Shown here: piece by piece, positions 24,435 to 33,251 of the stretch
Layout: the number at the start of each line of letters is the position of its first letter
Position numbering within the stretch: position 1 is the first letter of the stretch
NCBI RefSeq assembly: GCF_000147715.2
Contig: NC_017934.1
Location: 1,302,001-1,366,000, forward strand
DNA length: 64,000 bases
From: Mesotoga prima MesG1.Ag.4.2
GTDB lineage: Bacteria; Thermotogota; Thermotogae; Petrotogales; Kosmotogaceae
Direction of reading: 5' to 3'
The notes under the pieces: model-generated
What the model was told of the DNA's origin: nothing
The model's input: only the letters and a program-made list of their open reading frames with translations
Database searches by the model: none
Position numbers and translations under genes: made by a program

Positions 24435-26153
24435 TTCCCGGAAATTATAACGAGGGTGATTTCATACCCAGTTTGGCATAGATATCCTTCTGCTTCTTAG
24501 TGACTTCTCCTATCAAGCGGCCATGTTCGGGATACTCAAACCTTTCAATGGTGTCCAGTTCGTCGAGGAGACCCTGCAATGTCCAGTTATCGAAGAGACC
24601 GGTGTCCTGCATCTTCTTCTTTATGTAGGAAAGATAAATCAATGCGACAAACTCGACAAACAGCTTTCCATTCAGTGATAGTTCTGAGGAAACCTGCATT
24701 CTACGGAAATTCAAACGATCCTTGAGGTTCCCAAACCCCTTTTCCACTATGTCTTTACTGCGATAGAGAGATAAGGCCTCGAAGGGATCGTTGACTTCAT
24801 TGGAAAGCAGTGCGAAATAGCCATAGTTTCTTGCCGCTTCACGCATCGCCTCTTCCTTCGGTGTGACTTTCCTGCCCCTTTTTGGTGTACTGGTAACAGT
24901 GAAGAATCTATCATAGTCCTTCATGCGGTATTCTTCACGCGTGTTGTTTGCCAAATCATTGTATAGTCTGCTCAGATAATCGTTCATCTCTGCCTGATCT
25001 TTGGCTGCCTTCTCGGGATTGTAGAAAAGATGTAAATATGCCCTCCTTTTCGAGCTGAGAACATCTCCCTTATTGGGTCTTTCCTGTTCATATTCCCACT
25101 GGGTCGTCCGGCACAAGCCATATACTCCGAACTGGGGTTGCAGGTTTGACCATAGCTGGAGGTTATCGCGCTCTTCTTCCAGGGTCTCTTTCACATAATT
25201 CAAATTCAGTTTGACACCGATGATGAATTTCTGGTGGTTCTTGAAGAGCAGGTTTATGTTCTCTCTGCTATAAAAGCCTCTGTCAAGAAGGACACTTACC
25301 TTTTTGTATCCCATGACATTGAATTCAGCCATAAGTTGCTTGACCGTTTTCACGTCGGTGATATTGCCAGGGAGCTTCCGGTAGTAAAAGGGAAGTCCAG
25401 ACTGTTCACCGAAGAGAAGGGCGAGGTTGATTTGAGGTAGTCTCTCGTACTCTTTGTTTCTTCCTTTCTTTACCTGTCTCAGTGTCTCTGAATAACTGGA
25501 GATGGAAGTGATGTCAAAGGCCCAGTATTCTTTCTCAATTCTACGTCTGCCCTGCTTCTTGAAAAACATCATCCTCTCTTCTTCGGAAATAGATTGGAAC
25601 AGCTCACTGCTGCGCTGTGATGGTATGTCTTCTCCATAAGGATGAACATGCAATCTCTGCCAATGTGAAAACCTACTGAGTGAGTTGTTCTCTTCCAGAA
25701 TAAGATAATAGGCAATAGACAGAATCATTCTATAACGATCGGGGAAACACGCTTTCAAATCTGCCTCAACTTCTGTGATCTTTCCAACCTGATCGAGAAG
25801 ATAGCAAGCACCATAGAAATCCCTGCGGATTTTGGTTATGGGAACTGGACCGGGCTTTTTCGAAATGCTATCCTTCCTGTATGACCTGGTCGGTACGATT
25901 TCTCCAGTACTTGGATCTAGCTTGCCGATTAAAGTTCTCTTGGCTCTGGACTGTTGTTTTTCCTTGTCCCAATAGGCTTCGTTTTTGTAGACATATGTGA
26001 TTCCAGTTTTCTTGTTCTTTTGATAGACAATCCCCATCTCCTCACCTCGTTACATACATTATAATATATAACGAGGCATAAACCTAGAGAAAACAACCCT
26101 AACTCAGTCTTTTCAACCCTTTACAAGGTTTTCATCGTTAGACTTTTCGGGAA
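24435..26153 (-). mobile_element. IS1634-family-like insertion sequence, apparently intact
   Basis: The element is 1,719 bases long and contains one transposase gene on the minus strand. Imperfect terminal inverted repeats are visible: the left end reads TTCCCGGAAATTATAACGAG and the right end, in reverse complement, TTCCCGAAAAGTCTAACGAT, matching at about 16 of 20 positions. The transposase stop codon lies inside the left repeat. No target-site duplication is obvious at the borders. An inner pair CCTCGTTA (26045-26052) / TAACGAGG (26069-26076) just before the transposase start resembles the inner part of the terminal repeats. The exact ends are inferred from the repeats. Confidence 0.75.
24445..26037 (-). 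CDS. IS1634-type DDE transposase
   Basis: Full-length 530-residue transposase of the IS4 superfamily. The N-terminus (GIVYQKNKKTGITYVYKNEA, then TLIGKLDPSTGEIVPTR) is typical of IS1634-type proteins. The catalytic DDE residues probably lie in FDITSISSYS (first Asp), VSVLLDRGFYS (second Asp) and the long insertion-containing C-terminal part ending in LFVEFVALIYLS (Glu). No frameshift or stop interrupts it. The start ATG follows GAGGTGAGGAG, and a TATAAT on the minus strand lies within the palindromic leader, so translation or readthrough control by the hairpin is possible. Confidence 0.88.
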   Translation of the reverse strand: MGIVYQKNKKTGITYVYKNEAYWDKEKQQSRAKRTLIGKLDPSTGEIVPTRSYRKDSISKKPGPVPITKIRRDFYGACYLLDQVGKITEVEADLKACFPDRYRMILSIAYYLILEENNSLSRFSHWQRLHVHPYGEDIPSQRSSELFQSISEEERMMFFKKQGRRRIEKEYWAFDITSISSYSETLRQVKKGRNKEYERLPQINLALLFGEQSGLPFYYRKLPGNITDVKTVKQLMAEFNVMGYKKVSVLLDRGFYSRENINLLFKNHQKFIIGVKLNLNYVKETLEEERDNLQLWSNLQPQFGVYGLCRTTQWEYEQERPNKGDVLSSKRRAYLHLFYNPEKAAKDQAEMNDYLSRLYNDLANNTREEYRMKDYDRFFTVTSTPKRGRKVTPKEEAMREAARNYGYFALLSNEVNDPFEALSLYRSKDIVEKGFGNLKDRLNFRRMQVSSELSLNGKLFVEFVALIYLSYIKKKMQDTGLFDNWTLQGLLDELDTIERFEYPEHGRLIGEVTKKQKDIYAKLGMKSPSL

Positions 26154-26273
26154 CTTAGGATTCAAAGGATCACAGTATAGCCGAGCATTCAGATAAGCGT
26201 TGAAAATCACTGCATGATTGTGACGGAATGTTCAGTCTGAAATGAATTCTCCTGGTTGAAAAATAAATTGCGT

Positions 26274-27059
26274 TCAGTCGTACAGGACTCTATCGCGGAA
26301 TTCCTTCACAAGTTCCGGTGAGTTGTTCGCAACGAGGACGTTTGGATTGAACAGGTCGAAATCCTCTTCAACACAGCTGCCGACAAAACCTCCGGCTTCC
26401 TTGACGAGTAAAATGCCACTTGCGACGTCCCAGGGTTTAAGTGTCTCTTCCCAGAAGATGTCGGCTCTTCCAGACGCAACGTAAGCAAAATCGAGACAGG
26501 CACTTCCGGTTATTCGCAGTCCCCTGCAGATCTTTATTGCTCTATTTATTCTCCTTGTAATCCGCTCGAAAGCAGTTTCAGATGAGTATTGCATCCCCAC
26601 ATGGCTGGTGGCTTCTCGGAGTTCTCTCGTCTTACTCACCCAGATCCTTTTGTTATTAAGATAAGCGCCCTGCCCCTCGATCGCATGAAAGGTCTCCCTC
26701 CTGTTGTGATCGTAGGTAACTCCGAGAACAACTCGGCCTTCACTGTATAGAGCTATTTGAGTAGAATAATGGGGATTAGATTTTGAGAAGTTTGTGGTCC
26801 CATCAACTGGATCAACGATCCACATTGTAGAAGATCTTACATCGGGACCGGACTCCTCACCGAGATAGGCTGCTTCGGGATAAAGATCGTGCAGGAAGAC
26901 ACGCAGGTTGTCCTCGATCTCCAGATCAACAGAGGTAACTATGTCCTTGTATCCACTCTTGCGTTCAATAGAGAACTCCTCCTTGGAAACCTTTCTCCAG
27001 AGTTCCGGAAGATACACACGAATCTTTTTGCTGAAATTATTGAGAAGGAGGTTATCCAC
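26274..27059 (-). CDS. Inositol monophosphatase family protein
   Basis: Mg2+-dependent, Li+-sensitive-type phosphatase of 261 residues. Metal-ligand motifs are visible: GEESG, then WIVDPVDGTTNFSK (the D-P-x-D-G-T-T signature) and, near the C-terminus, LKPWDVASGILLVKEAGG. Candidate substrates are myo-inositol-1-phosphate, fructose-1,6-bisphosphate or NADP, and sequence by eye does not decide. The GTG start overlaps the end of pheT by eight bases, so it is the last gene of the fur-pheS-pheT operon. Confidence 0.9.
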   Translation of the reverse strand: MDNLLLNNFSKKIRVYLPELWRKVSKEEFSIERKSGYKDIVTSVDLEIEDNLRVFLHDLYPEAAYLGEESGPDVRSSTMWIVDPVDGTTNFSKSNPHYSTQIALYSEGRVVLGVTYDHNRRETFHAIEGQGAYLNNKRIWVSKTRELREATSHVGMQYSSETAFERITRRINRAIKICRGLRITGSACLDFAYVASGRADIFWEETLKPWDVASGILLVKEAGGFVGSCVEEDFDLFNPNVLVANNSPELVKEFRDRVLYD

Positions 27060-29421
27060 GTAGCTTCACACCAATCTTCTCGGTTTTTCTTAAGACGAGT
27101 TCAATAAGTGTATTGATCTCATCGTCAGTGAGAGTCTTGTCAAAGGATTCAAAACCCAGGGTAACTGTGATGCTCTTGTATCCAGGTTCAATTCCTTTGC
27201 CTCTGTAAAGATCAGAGACCCTGATCTCCTCGAAAGAGGTACCGTCAAGAGTTCTTCTTATTAATTCTTCCAGCTCTCCATAGGCTATTGAGCCAGGAAC
27301 AAGGAAGGACAGATCTCTAAAAACCCTCGGAAATGGCGAGATTTTCTTCGCTCCGGAGAATCCCTTCATCAGGCTCTCGATTGTGCTGATGTTGAGTTCT
27401 GCTACGTAGACTTCACCACTCTTTATCTCATAAAGCGCATCGGCAGCTGAGATATCCACAGCGCCAAAAAATCCGATTTTCCTTCCGTCAACGTCCACCG
27501 ATACTGCCTTGCCCTTTTCAAGCCAGGAGATCGTCAGGGGATTGTACACGGGATCCAGACCATATAGAGAGCATAACTCATCAATGACTCCCTTGAAGGT
27601 GAAGAAATCAAGTATTCTTTTGTCTGAATAATCAAGCGGGTTCTCCCTCCCGGTAGCAACAAAACCTAGTGCCGTTGTTTCACTCTGCTCTCTTTCCGGA
27701 TTGAAAACCGAAGCTATTTCGAAGAGTTTTATATCTCTGTTTTGTCTTCTGTAATTGTATGAAGCCGCCGACAAGAGGTTGTAGACGAGCGATGGTCTCA
27801 TGACGGCCATGTCCATTGAAAGAGGATTCAAGAGCGCGACGTGTTTCGGATCAGTTCCAAGCTTGTCAAACTCGTCCGGGTTTATGAAACTGTATGTCAC
27901 AATCTCATCGAAGCCATTGGCAACCATCAGATCTTTCACCCTCTTCTGCCTTTTCAAGAACTCCGGAACACCTCCCGAAATCGGCAGAACTCTGGGTAAT
28001 ACATTTTCGATCTTGTCGTAGCCATAGATTCGCCCTATCTCTTCGACAAGATCGATCTCCTGTCTCGTATCGTACGACCGGAAAGCTGGTGGAGTGACCT
28101 TCCATCCGAAGTCGGTTCTCTCGGTCTTGAAACCCAGACTCTCAAGTATTGCGCCTATCTTTTCGGAAGGAACTACGCCACCCAGTCTATCGGCGACGAA
28201 TTCCTCTCTCAAATCTATGGCCTTAACTGGAGCTGTTCCGCCGGCATCAACAATCTTCGAGGCAACCGACGCACCACTAAGCCTCTCCATGAGATCGGCA
28301 AGGCGCCGAATCACGTATATAGAATCCTCGTAGTCTATTCCTCTTTCAAATCGATACGAACTATCTGTTGAGATTCCTAGCTTTCTCGATGTCTTTCGGA
28401 TTCTCACTGGGTCGAAGACGGCGACTTCCAACAAAACTTTTCTCGTCGAAGAATAGATTCCGGAGTCTTCACCGCCCATGACTCCCGCCAGGGCGAGTGG
28501 TGTTTCACCGTTGGTAATAAGCATGTCGTTACTGTCGAGCTGAACTACTTTGCCGTCCAGAAGCTCGAGTTTCTCACCGTTTCTTGCTGAACGAACAACT
28601 ATTTCCGTAGATCCTATCCGATCAACATCGAAAGCGTGGATAGGATGGCCAGTTTCAAGCATCATGTAGTTAGTTATATCAACAACATTGTTTATCGGTC
28701 TCAAACCGGCCGCTACCAATCTTCTCTTCATCCATAATGGAGATCCACAGATTGTTACATCGCTCATTAAAAGTGCCGTATATCTTGTGCAGCCTTCATC
28801 TTTCAATGTAACCTTCAGCAGCCCGTCGTCTCCAACGGGGATTGAGTCGTCTGCACAGGGTCTCTCTACCTTTCTCTCATAAATGGCACCAAGCTCCCTG
28901 GCCATTCCGACTACAGAGAGACAGTCGCCACGATTTGCGGTCAACTCCACTTCAATAGCCGCCGAGTCGAGTCCCAGCAGCTCAATGACGGACTCTCCAG
29001 GTTTGCCCTGCTCAAGTCGCATTATCGTTTGTGACTTCTCTTCAAGTTCCAACTCTTCAAGAGAAAGGAACATTCCTTCAGATAAAACTCCTAGAAACTC
29101 TTTGTTCTCGATCTTCGTACCGGAGAGGGCAGAGCCTTCGGGCAGCACACCAACGGTTTCGCCTTCCTTAACGGTCAAATCGGCAGTAACAATTGTTAGT
29201 TCACGAACACCTGCGTCCACCCTTGTTACCAGAAGCCGATCACTCATAGGATGAGGTCTTGCTGACTTAATCTTCCCCACCACCGCACCCTGGACATAGC
29301 TCCATGGGTACTCTATTCCCGCCACTTCCGTACCGCTGAGTGAAAGGCTGTTGCTTAATTCCTGGGGAGACTTATCGCTTATGTCAACGAATTCATTTAT
29401 CCATTCGAGATACAGTTTCAT
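27052..29421 (-). CDS. pheT: Phenylalanyl-tRNA synthetase, beta subunit
   Basis: Large subunit of the (alpha-beta)2 class II synthetase. The 789-residue length is normal. Domain order: EMAP/tRNA-binding-like domain B2 (about 40-150, with VVGKIKSARPHP), B1/B5 region (LEVAVFDPVRIRKTSRKLGI, STDSSYRFERGID), the catalytic-like core IGRIYGYDKIENVLPR with editing domain B3/B4, and a C-terminal anticodon-binding FDX-ACB domain (FPRVFRDLSFLV to the end). It starts within the end of pheS. Confidence 0.95.
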   Translation of the reverse strand: MKLYLEWINEFVDISDKSPQELSNSLSLSGTEVAGIEYPWSYVQGAVVGKIKSARPHPMSDRLLVTRVDAGVRELTIVTADLTVKEGETVGVLPEGSALSGTKIENKEFLGVLSEGMFLSLEELELEEKSQTIMRLEQGKPGESVIELLGLDSAAIEVELTANRGDCLSVVGMARELGAIYERKVERPCADDSIPVGDDGLLKVTLKDEGCTRYTALLMSDVTICGSPLWMKRRLVAAGLRPINNVVDITNYMMLETGHPIHAFDVDRIGSTEIVVRSARNGEKLELLDGKVVQLDSNDMLITNGETPLALAGVMGGEDSGIYSSTRKVLLEVAVFDPVRIRKTSRKLGISTDSSYRFERGIDYEDSIYVIRRLADLMERLSGASVASKIVDAGGTAPVKAIDLREEFVADRLGGVVPSEKIGAILESLGFKTERTDFGWKVTPPAFRSYDTRQEIDLVEEIGRIYGYDKIENVLPRVLPISGGVPEFLKRQKRVKDLMVANGFDEIVTYSFINPDEFDKLGTDPKHVALLNPLSMDMAVMRPSLVYNLLSAASYNYRRQNRDIKLFEIASVFNPEREQSETTALGFVATGRENPLDYSDKRILDFFTFKGVIDELCSLYGLDPVYNPLTISWLEKGKAVSVDVDGRKIGFFGAVDISAADALYEIKSGEVYVAELNISTIESLMKGFSGAKKISPFPRVFRDLSFLVPGSIAYGELEELIRRTLDGTSFEEIRVSDLYRGKGIEPGYKSITVTLGFESFDKTLTDDEINTLIELVLRKTEKIGVKLRG

Positions 29422-30449
29422 ATTACTGCCCTCCTGTAACCCCTGAGGAAGCGTCTGTCATTGCGAAGAAGGTCCCTGATATCTTCAAGATCGTACTTCA
29501 GCATAGCAATTCTCTCAAGGCCCGTTCCGGCAGCAAAACCACTCCAGACCTCCGGATCATACCCAACATTCCTGAATACGTTCGGATGCACCATCCCGGC
29601 CCCCAGAATTTCTAGCCATCCACTTCCACCACAGCTTCTGCAACCAACTCCTCCACAAATTCCACAGCTGACATCGACTTCGAAACTCGGCTCGGTAAAA
29701 GGAAAGAAGCTTGGCCGGAGCCTTATCTTTCTGTCTTCTCCAAAGAGCCTCTTGGCGAAATGGTCCAGAGACCCCTTTAGATGGCTCACCGAAACACCCT
29801 TATCCACAAAGAGGATTTCGAACTGGTGAAACATCGGTAGGTGTGTCGCATCGGGAGTGTCTTTTCTGTAGCATGTCCCGGGCGCAAAAATTGCTAGGGG
29901 GGGCTTTCTTGATTCCATCGTTCTTATCTGCACAGGCGAGGTATGCGTTCTTAGAAGTCTTCCGTCCTGAAGATAGAATGTATCCTGCATGTCTCTTGCG
30001 GGATGCCACTCTGGGGTATTCAGTGCTTCGAAGTTGTAGTAAGAGGTCTCAATTTCCGGGCCCACTGTCACTTCGAAACCCATACTCACCCAGATACTTT
30101 GCACTTCTTCCATTATCTGCGTAATCAAGTGTAGAGAACCGATGTCTCTTTTCTTTCCGGGAATTGTGTAATCCAGTCTTTCGGAGGCTTCCCTTTCTTT
30201 CTTAGCTTTGTTCTCCAGTTCGCTCTTACGCCTGTTAAGAGCCTCTTCAATGAAATTTTTATACTCGTTTACGGTCTTTCCGTACTCTCTTCTCTCTTCA
30301 GGAGGAATCTCTTTCAACTTTTTCATAAGAGAAGTTATCAAGCCTTGTTTTCCAGTGAGCCGTGACTTTTCTTCCTGAAGCTCATTAAGGTCGGATATTT
30401 CCATCACTCTATCGAGGACTTCTTGTAGATTAATATCGAGTCCCTTCAC
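29418..30449 (-). CDS. pheS: Phenylalanyl-tRNA synthetase, alpha subunit
   Basis: Catalytic subunit. Class II motifs are present: motif 2 region TCYRKDTPDATHLPMFHQ, FPFTEPSFEVDVSC and motif 3 GTGLERIAMLKY. The cysteine-rich insert CGICGGVGCRSCGGSG is usual for bacterial PheS of this type. An N-terminal coiled coil binds tRNA-Phe. The frame is open to a possible start at 30509, but I prefer GTG 30449 behind GGGGGTGCTGGA, which matches the normal N-terminus and leaves a 29-base gap from the regulator gene. Confidence 0.93.
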   Translation of the reverse strand: MKGLDINLQEVLDRVMEISDLNELQEEKSRLTGKQGLITSLMKKLKEIPPEERREYGKTVNEYKNFIEEALNRRKSELENKAKKEREASERLDYTIPGKKRDIGSLHLITQIMEEVQSIWVSMGFEVTVGPEIETSYYNFEALNTPEWHPARDMQDTFYLQDGRLLRTHTSPVQIRTMESRKPPLAIFAPGTCYRKDTPDATHLPMFHQFEILFVDKGVSVSHLKGSLDHFAKRLFGEDRKIRLRPSFFPFTEPSFEVDVSCGICGGVGCRSCGGSGWLEILGAGMVHPNVFRNVGYDPEVWSGFAAGTGLERIAMLKYDLEDIRDLLRNDRRFLRGYRRAVI

Positions 30450-30478
30450 TCCAGCACCCCCAAAAAGATAAAACTTGT

Positions 30479-30907
30479 CTATAGAAGTTTTTTCTTGCAG
30501 TCTGGACAAATTCCCTTGATGGTAAGTTCGAAAGAATTCACCTCGAAGTCAGTCATTTCAGAAGGAAACACCTTCAAGCAGGCCTCGTAATATTTCATCG
30601 GAATATCAAAGACTCTCCCACAGCTATTACATATGAAGTGGCCATGAGGTTTCACTTCTGAATCATAACGTCTCGATTTCTTCGAATTCGCTATAGCCTT
30701 TATGATTCCTTCCTTTTCGAGAACTTCCATTACGTTGTAAACGGTAGCCATCGAAATATTCGGATGAACCTGTATTACCGATCTAAAAACCTCTTCAACT
30801 CCAGGATGGCCTTCATGATCCCTTAGAATCCTTATTATCGCTACTCTCTGAGGGGTAATTCTGTAACCTTTGCTTTTTAGAAGAGCAACCGTGTCCTTTA
30901 TTTCCAT
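30479..30907 (-). CDS. Fur-family regulator, PerR-like
   Basis: Metal-dependent repressor of 142 residues with a winged-helix N-terminus (KGYRITPQRVAIIRIL, NISMATVYNVMEVLEKEGII) and a dimerisation domain carrying the structural zinc site CxxC...CxxC (CNSC, CPDC). Candidate regulatory-metal ligands fit PerR: an early His (GHPGVEE), Asp in RRYDSE, His pair PHGHF and Asp in RVFDI, where Fur proteins usually have Glu. I infer a peroxide sensor rather than an iron sensor. The gene heads the pheST operon; a TATAAT box on the minus strand lies at 30945-30940 and GGAGG precedes the ATG. Confidence 0.85.
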   Translation of the reverse strand: MEIKDTVALLKSKGYRITPQRVAIIRILRDHEGHPGVEEVFRSVIQVHPNISMATVYNVMEVLEKEGIIKAIANSKKSRRYDSEVKPHGHFICNSCGRVFDIPMKYYEACLKVFPSEMTDFEVNSFELTIKGICPDCKKKLL

Positions 30908-30939
30908 ACAATTAAAGCCTCCATAAAGGGTTTGAGTAG

Positions 30940-30945
30940 ATTATA
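30940..30945 (-). promoter_or_regulatory. Possible -10 box of the fur-pheST operon
   Basis: TATAAT on the minus strand about 33 bases before the regulator start codon. A TTGACT lies upstream, but only 11 bases away, too close for a normal -35. I see no clear Fur/PerR operator palindrome here. Confidence 0.4.
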
Positions 30946-31019
30946 CAACAGAATTCAGTCAATTTTGAGAAATCTTTATGAAAACCTCAATAAGTCTTAC
31001 TTTTAGTGAACGCTCGCAT

Positions 31020-31901
31020 TCAGTAGAGATCTTCAAGAAGGGAAGAGAGTGTTTCTGTATCTATCATCCCGAGAAGACTAATCGCAGAGTTCTCCGAGAG
31101 TCTCTCAATCGCGTAACTGTAACCGTTTGCCTGGGCCATCTGAGCAGAAAACTTCTGAAGATAGTCCGGTTCGGTGTTGAATGAGAAGTATAGAACCATT
31201 CGCCCATACTCGATCGAATACATCAGAACAGTGTAAAGATATGTCTTTCCGTCAGTTGCGAAATCCATCGAAGACCAGGCAAAGTGCTTTTCCAGCATTG
31301 CCTCTGAAAAGTATATTGGAGGACGAATTATTATCATGCCTTCAGTAGCGTTCGACAATTTCGACAAAGCTTCGTGAGACATTTCGGAGTAATTCCTGTA
31401 ACTCGCGCTAATAGTATGAAATGGATACGACTTAACCAGCTTCAACAACTTGTAGCTGTCATCATAAGTAACCTCGAAAGATAGGTTCCCCGATGATATG
31501 GTGATTTTTCTGCTGTTGGGAAGATCCAGAAAGAGATCGACCACATAGCTCTTCCTGTTCACCAGGTCAATGAAGTTGTCTTCCACATCTTTGATTTTTG
31601 TGAGCGGCTCGAAAGCAATACTTCTTGTGCGAAAGATAGCAAAATGGCCTGAGCTGTTTCTCACCCAGCCAAATTCACCCTTTGCAGAAGAATACGATGT
31701 AACCAGTTTATAGGGACCGGATTTGATTACTCGCTCGTTCTTTGCAGTAGTAACTATTCCGCTCTCTTGTACGTATCTATCTACTTCATACGAAGAGTTC
31801 TTCAAAACATCTATCAGGGTAGTTAACTCTTCGACAGCATCCTTTCCAACCGCCAGCCCGACAACAAGCAACAGGACAACGAGTACGGACAGTTTTTTCA
31901 C
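31020..31901 (-). CDS. Exported protein, possible LolA/RseB-like envelope sensor
   Basis: A 293-residue protein with a clear Sec signal peptide (KKLSVLVVLLLVVGLAVG) and a long, mostly beta-strand remainder, consistent with the LolA/LppX/RseB fold: short paired strands such as GPYKLVTSYSS, KSYVVDLFL and LSFEVTYDDSY. It has no lipobox. It is the third gene of an ECF sigma / anti-sigma operon, 39 bases after the anti-sigma gene. In proteobacteria the same slot holds RseB, which binds the periplasmic part of the anti-sigma factor. The fold is judged by eye and the role is inferred from position. Confidence 0.55.
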   Translation of the reverse strand: MKKLSVLVVLLLVVGLAVGKDAVEELTTLIDVLKNSSYEVDRYVQESGIVTTAKNERVIKSGPYKLVTSYSSAKGEFGWVRNSSGHFAIFRTRSIAFEPLTKIKDVEDNFIDLVNRKSYVVDLFLDLPNSRKITISSGNLSFEVTYDDSYKLLKLVKSYPFHTISASYRNYSEMSHEALSKLSNATEGMIIIRPPIYFSEAMLEKHFAWSSMDFATDGKTYLYTVLMYSIEYGRMVLYFSFNTEPDYLQKFSAQMAQANGYSYAIERLSENSAISLLGMIDTETLSSLLEDLY

Positions 31902-31940
31902 GGCGATTTCACTCCTTCTGTGTCTTAGAGCGTCTATAGA

Positions 31941-32435
31941 TTAGTAGGTCGTGCTAATTCCAGAGATCTCAAAATCATTCTCCACAGCTGATTCACTAAG
32001 AAAGCCGAGCGAACGCTCCATTTCCTTCTCCATCATTACTAGATTATTCCCCTCTGCTTCGTCCTGCGCAAAGGCATTCAGATTGACCTTGAGCCTTTCA
32101 TTCAGACTCGAGCTACTGCCTAGGACATCTGCGAGCTGGTAAAGCTCTCCCTTTTTCTTAATAAGAATAGTGTTACCCGTGAAGAACGAAACCGAAAAGA
32201 TACCCAGTACCAAACAGGCAGCTACTGTACCGAGAATTTTGTAAGGTCTGCTCTTTAGCTTCCTTACACTGCTCAGAGTTCTTTTCTTCAGTTCATCAGA
32301 AGGCCTGTAGCAACAACTCTCTTTCAGAGCGTCTATAGCCTTCACATAGCCCTTTAGTTCTTTCCTTTCATCTACCCTCAGCTTATCAAACGGGATCTCA
32401 CGATCCAAAATGCGGACAAACCTTTCTTCATCCAA
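31941..32435 (-). CDS. Membrane-anchored anti-sigma factor (putative)
   Basis: A 164-residue protein with a charged, helical cytoplasmic N-terminus (about 1-75), one transmembrane helix (ILGTVAACLVLGIFSVSFF, about 77-96) and an extracytoplasmic tail. This is the normal layout of an anti-sigma factor for an ECF sigma. No HxxxCxxC zinc motif is present, so it is not a ZAS-type. TTG starts it behind GGAGGTAGG and overlaps the sigma gene stop by eight bases, indicating coupled synthesis of sigma and antagonist. The identification rests on position and topology. Confidence 0.72.
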   Translation of the reverse strand: MDEERFVRILDREIPFDKLRVDERKELKGYVKAIDALKESCCYRPSDELKKRTLSSVRKLKSRPYKILGTVAACLVLGIFSVSFFTGNTILIKKKGELYQLADVLGSSSSLNERLKVNLNAFAQDEAEGNNLVMMEKEMERSLGFLSESAVENDFEISGISTTY

Positions 32436-32988
32436 TGTAACCTACCTCCTCGAGAAGCTCCTTAAGCCGCTTTCGAGCGTAATGCAATCTGCTCTTGACC
32501 GTGCCGACCGGTTTATCAAGTATGTCGGCTATCTCCTCGTATGACAGATCATCTATGTCTCTCAATTTAATAAGTAATCGGTCATCTTCAGCAAGTCTCT
32601 CAACAACAGACATCAGTTCCTCAAAAGAGATCTCGTCCATAACTTCTCTGAACACGTTCGTCGTTGCCGGAGGTTCAAACGTGGCCTTATCTTCACTCTC
32701 TCTGAAATCTGTAAGAAATTCGTTGTTTCTCTTCCTCTTCACCAGAGTATCCTTACAGACATTCACGGCTATTCTATAAAGCCAGGTCGAAAGTTTTGCA
32801 TCCCCACGAAACTTTCTAACGTTCTTGAAGACCTTTATAAAAACCTCCTGGATAACATCCTCAACATCATCGTATCCAAGGTATGATTTTACGACACTTC
32901 CCAACCTCGGAGCATATTCATCGTACAAGACTTCGTATGCCCAGACCTTCTTCTTCTTTAGTCCATCTATTAGCTTCTTTTCGTCCAA
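32428..32988 (-). CDS. ECF (RpoE-type) sigma factor
   Basis: Alternative sigma factor of about 186 residues with only regions 2 and 4. Region 2 has YDDVEDVIQEVFIKVFKNV and FRGDAKLSTWLYRIAVNVC; region 4 has LRDIDDLSYEEIADILDKPV then GTVKSRLHYARKRLKELL. It should direct transcription in response to envelope signals released by the membrane-bound anti-sigma encoded next. A frame start exists at GTG 32997, but TTG 32988 behind AGGGTGG fits better. A promoter matching ECF-type spacing lies directly upstream, suggesting autoregulation. Confidence 0.9.
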   Translation of the reverse strand: MDEKKLIDGLKKKKVWAYEVLYDEYAPRLGSVVKSYLGYDDVEDVIQEVFIKVFKNVRKFRGDAKLSTWLYRIAVNVCKDTLVKRKRNNEFLTDFRESEDKATFEPPATTNVFREVMDEISFEELMSVVERLAEDDRLLIKLRDIDDLSYEEIADILDKPVGTVKSRLHYARKRLKELLEEVGYIG

Positions 32989-33014
32989 CCATACCACCCT
33001 AATCTGTTCTATAT

Positions 33015-33040
33015 GACGATGAAGGAGCGAATACAGTTCA
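33015..33040 (-). promoter_or_regulatory. Candidate ECF-type autoregulatory promoter
   Basis: On the minus strand TGAACT (33040-33035) and CGTC (33018-33015) are separated by exactly 16 bases. This resembles the AAC-containing -35 and CGTC -10 elements of many ECF-dependent promoters. It lies about 25 bases before the sigma start codon, in a short leader. Confidence 0.45.
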
Positions 33041-33251
33041 ACTCCGCACGTAAATTATATAATTATCCTTAAATCAATCATAACACCGGAGAAGAGACTG
33101 CGAATCTTTTGATTAGCGAATCATGAAAAACAAGACCATCTGCAAGCAAAAACTGAAATTTTGAAAAGCAAATCACTGAGCTCCAAAAAGCCAATCATAT
33201 CGGATAAAATTAAAGGTGAAAGAACTTATTCGCATTACTGGAGGTGAAGTA

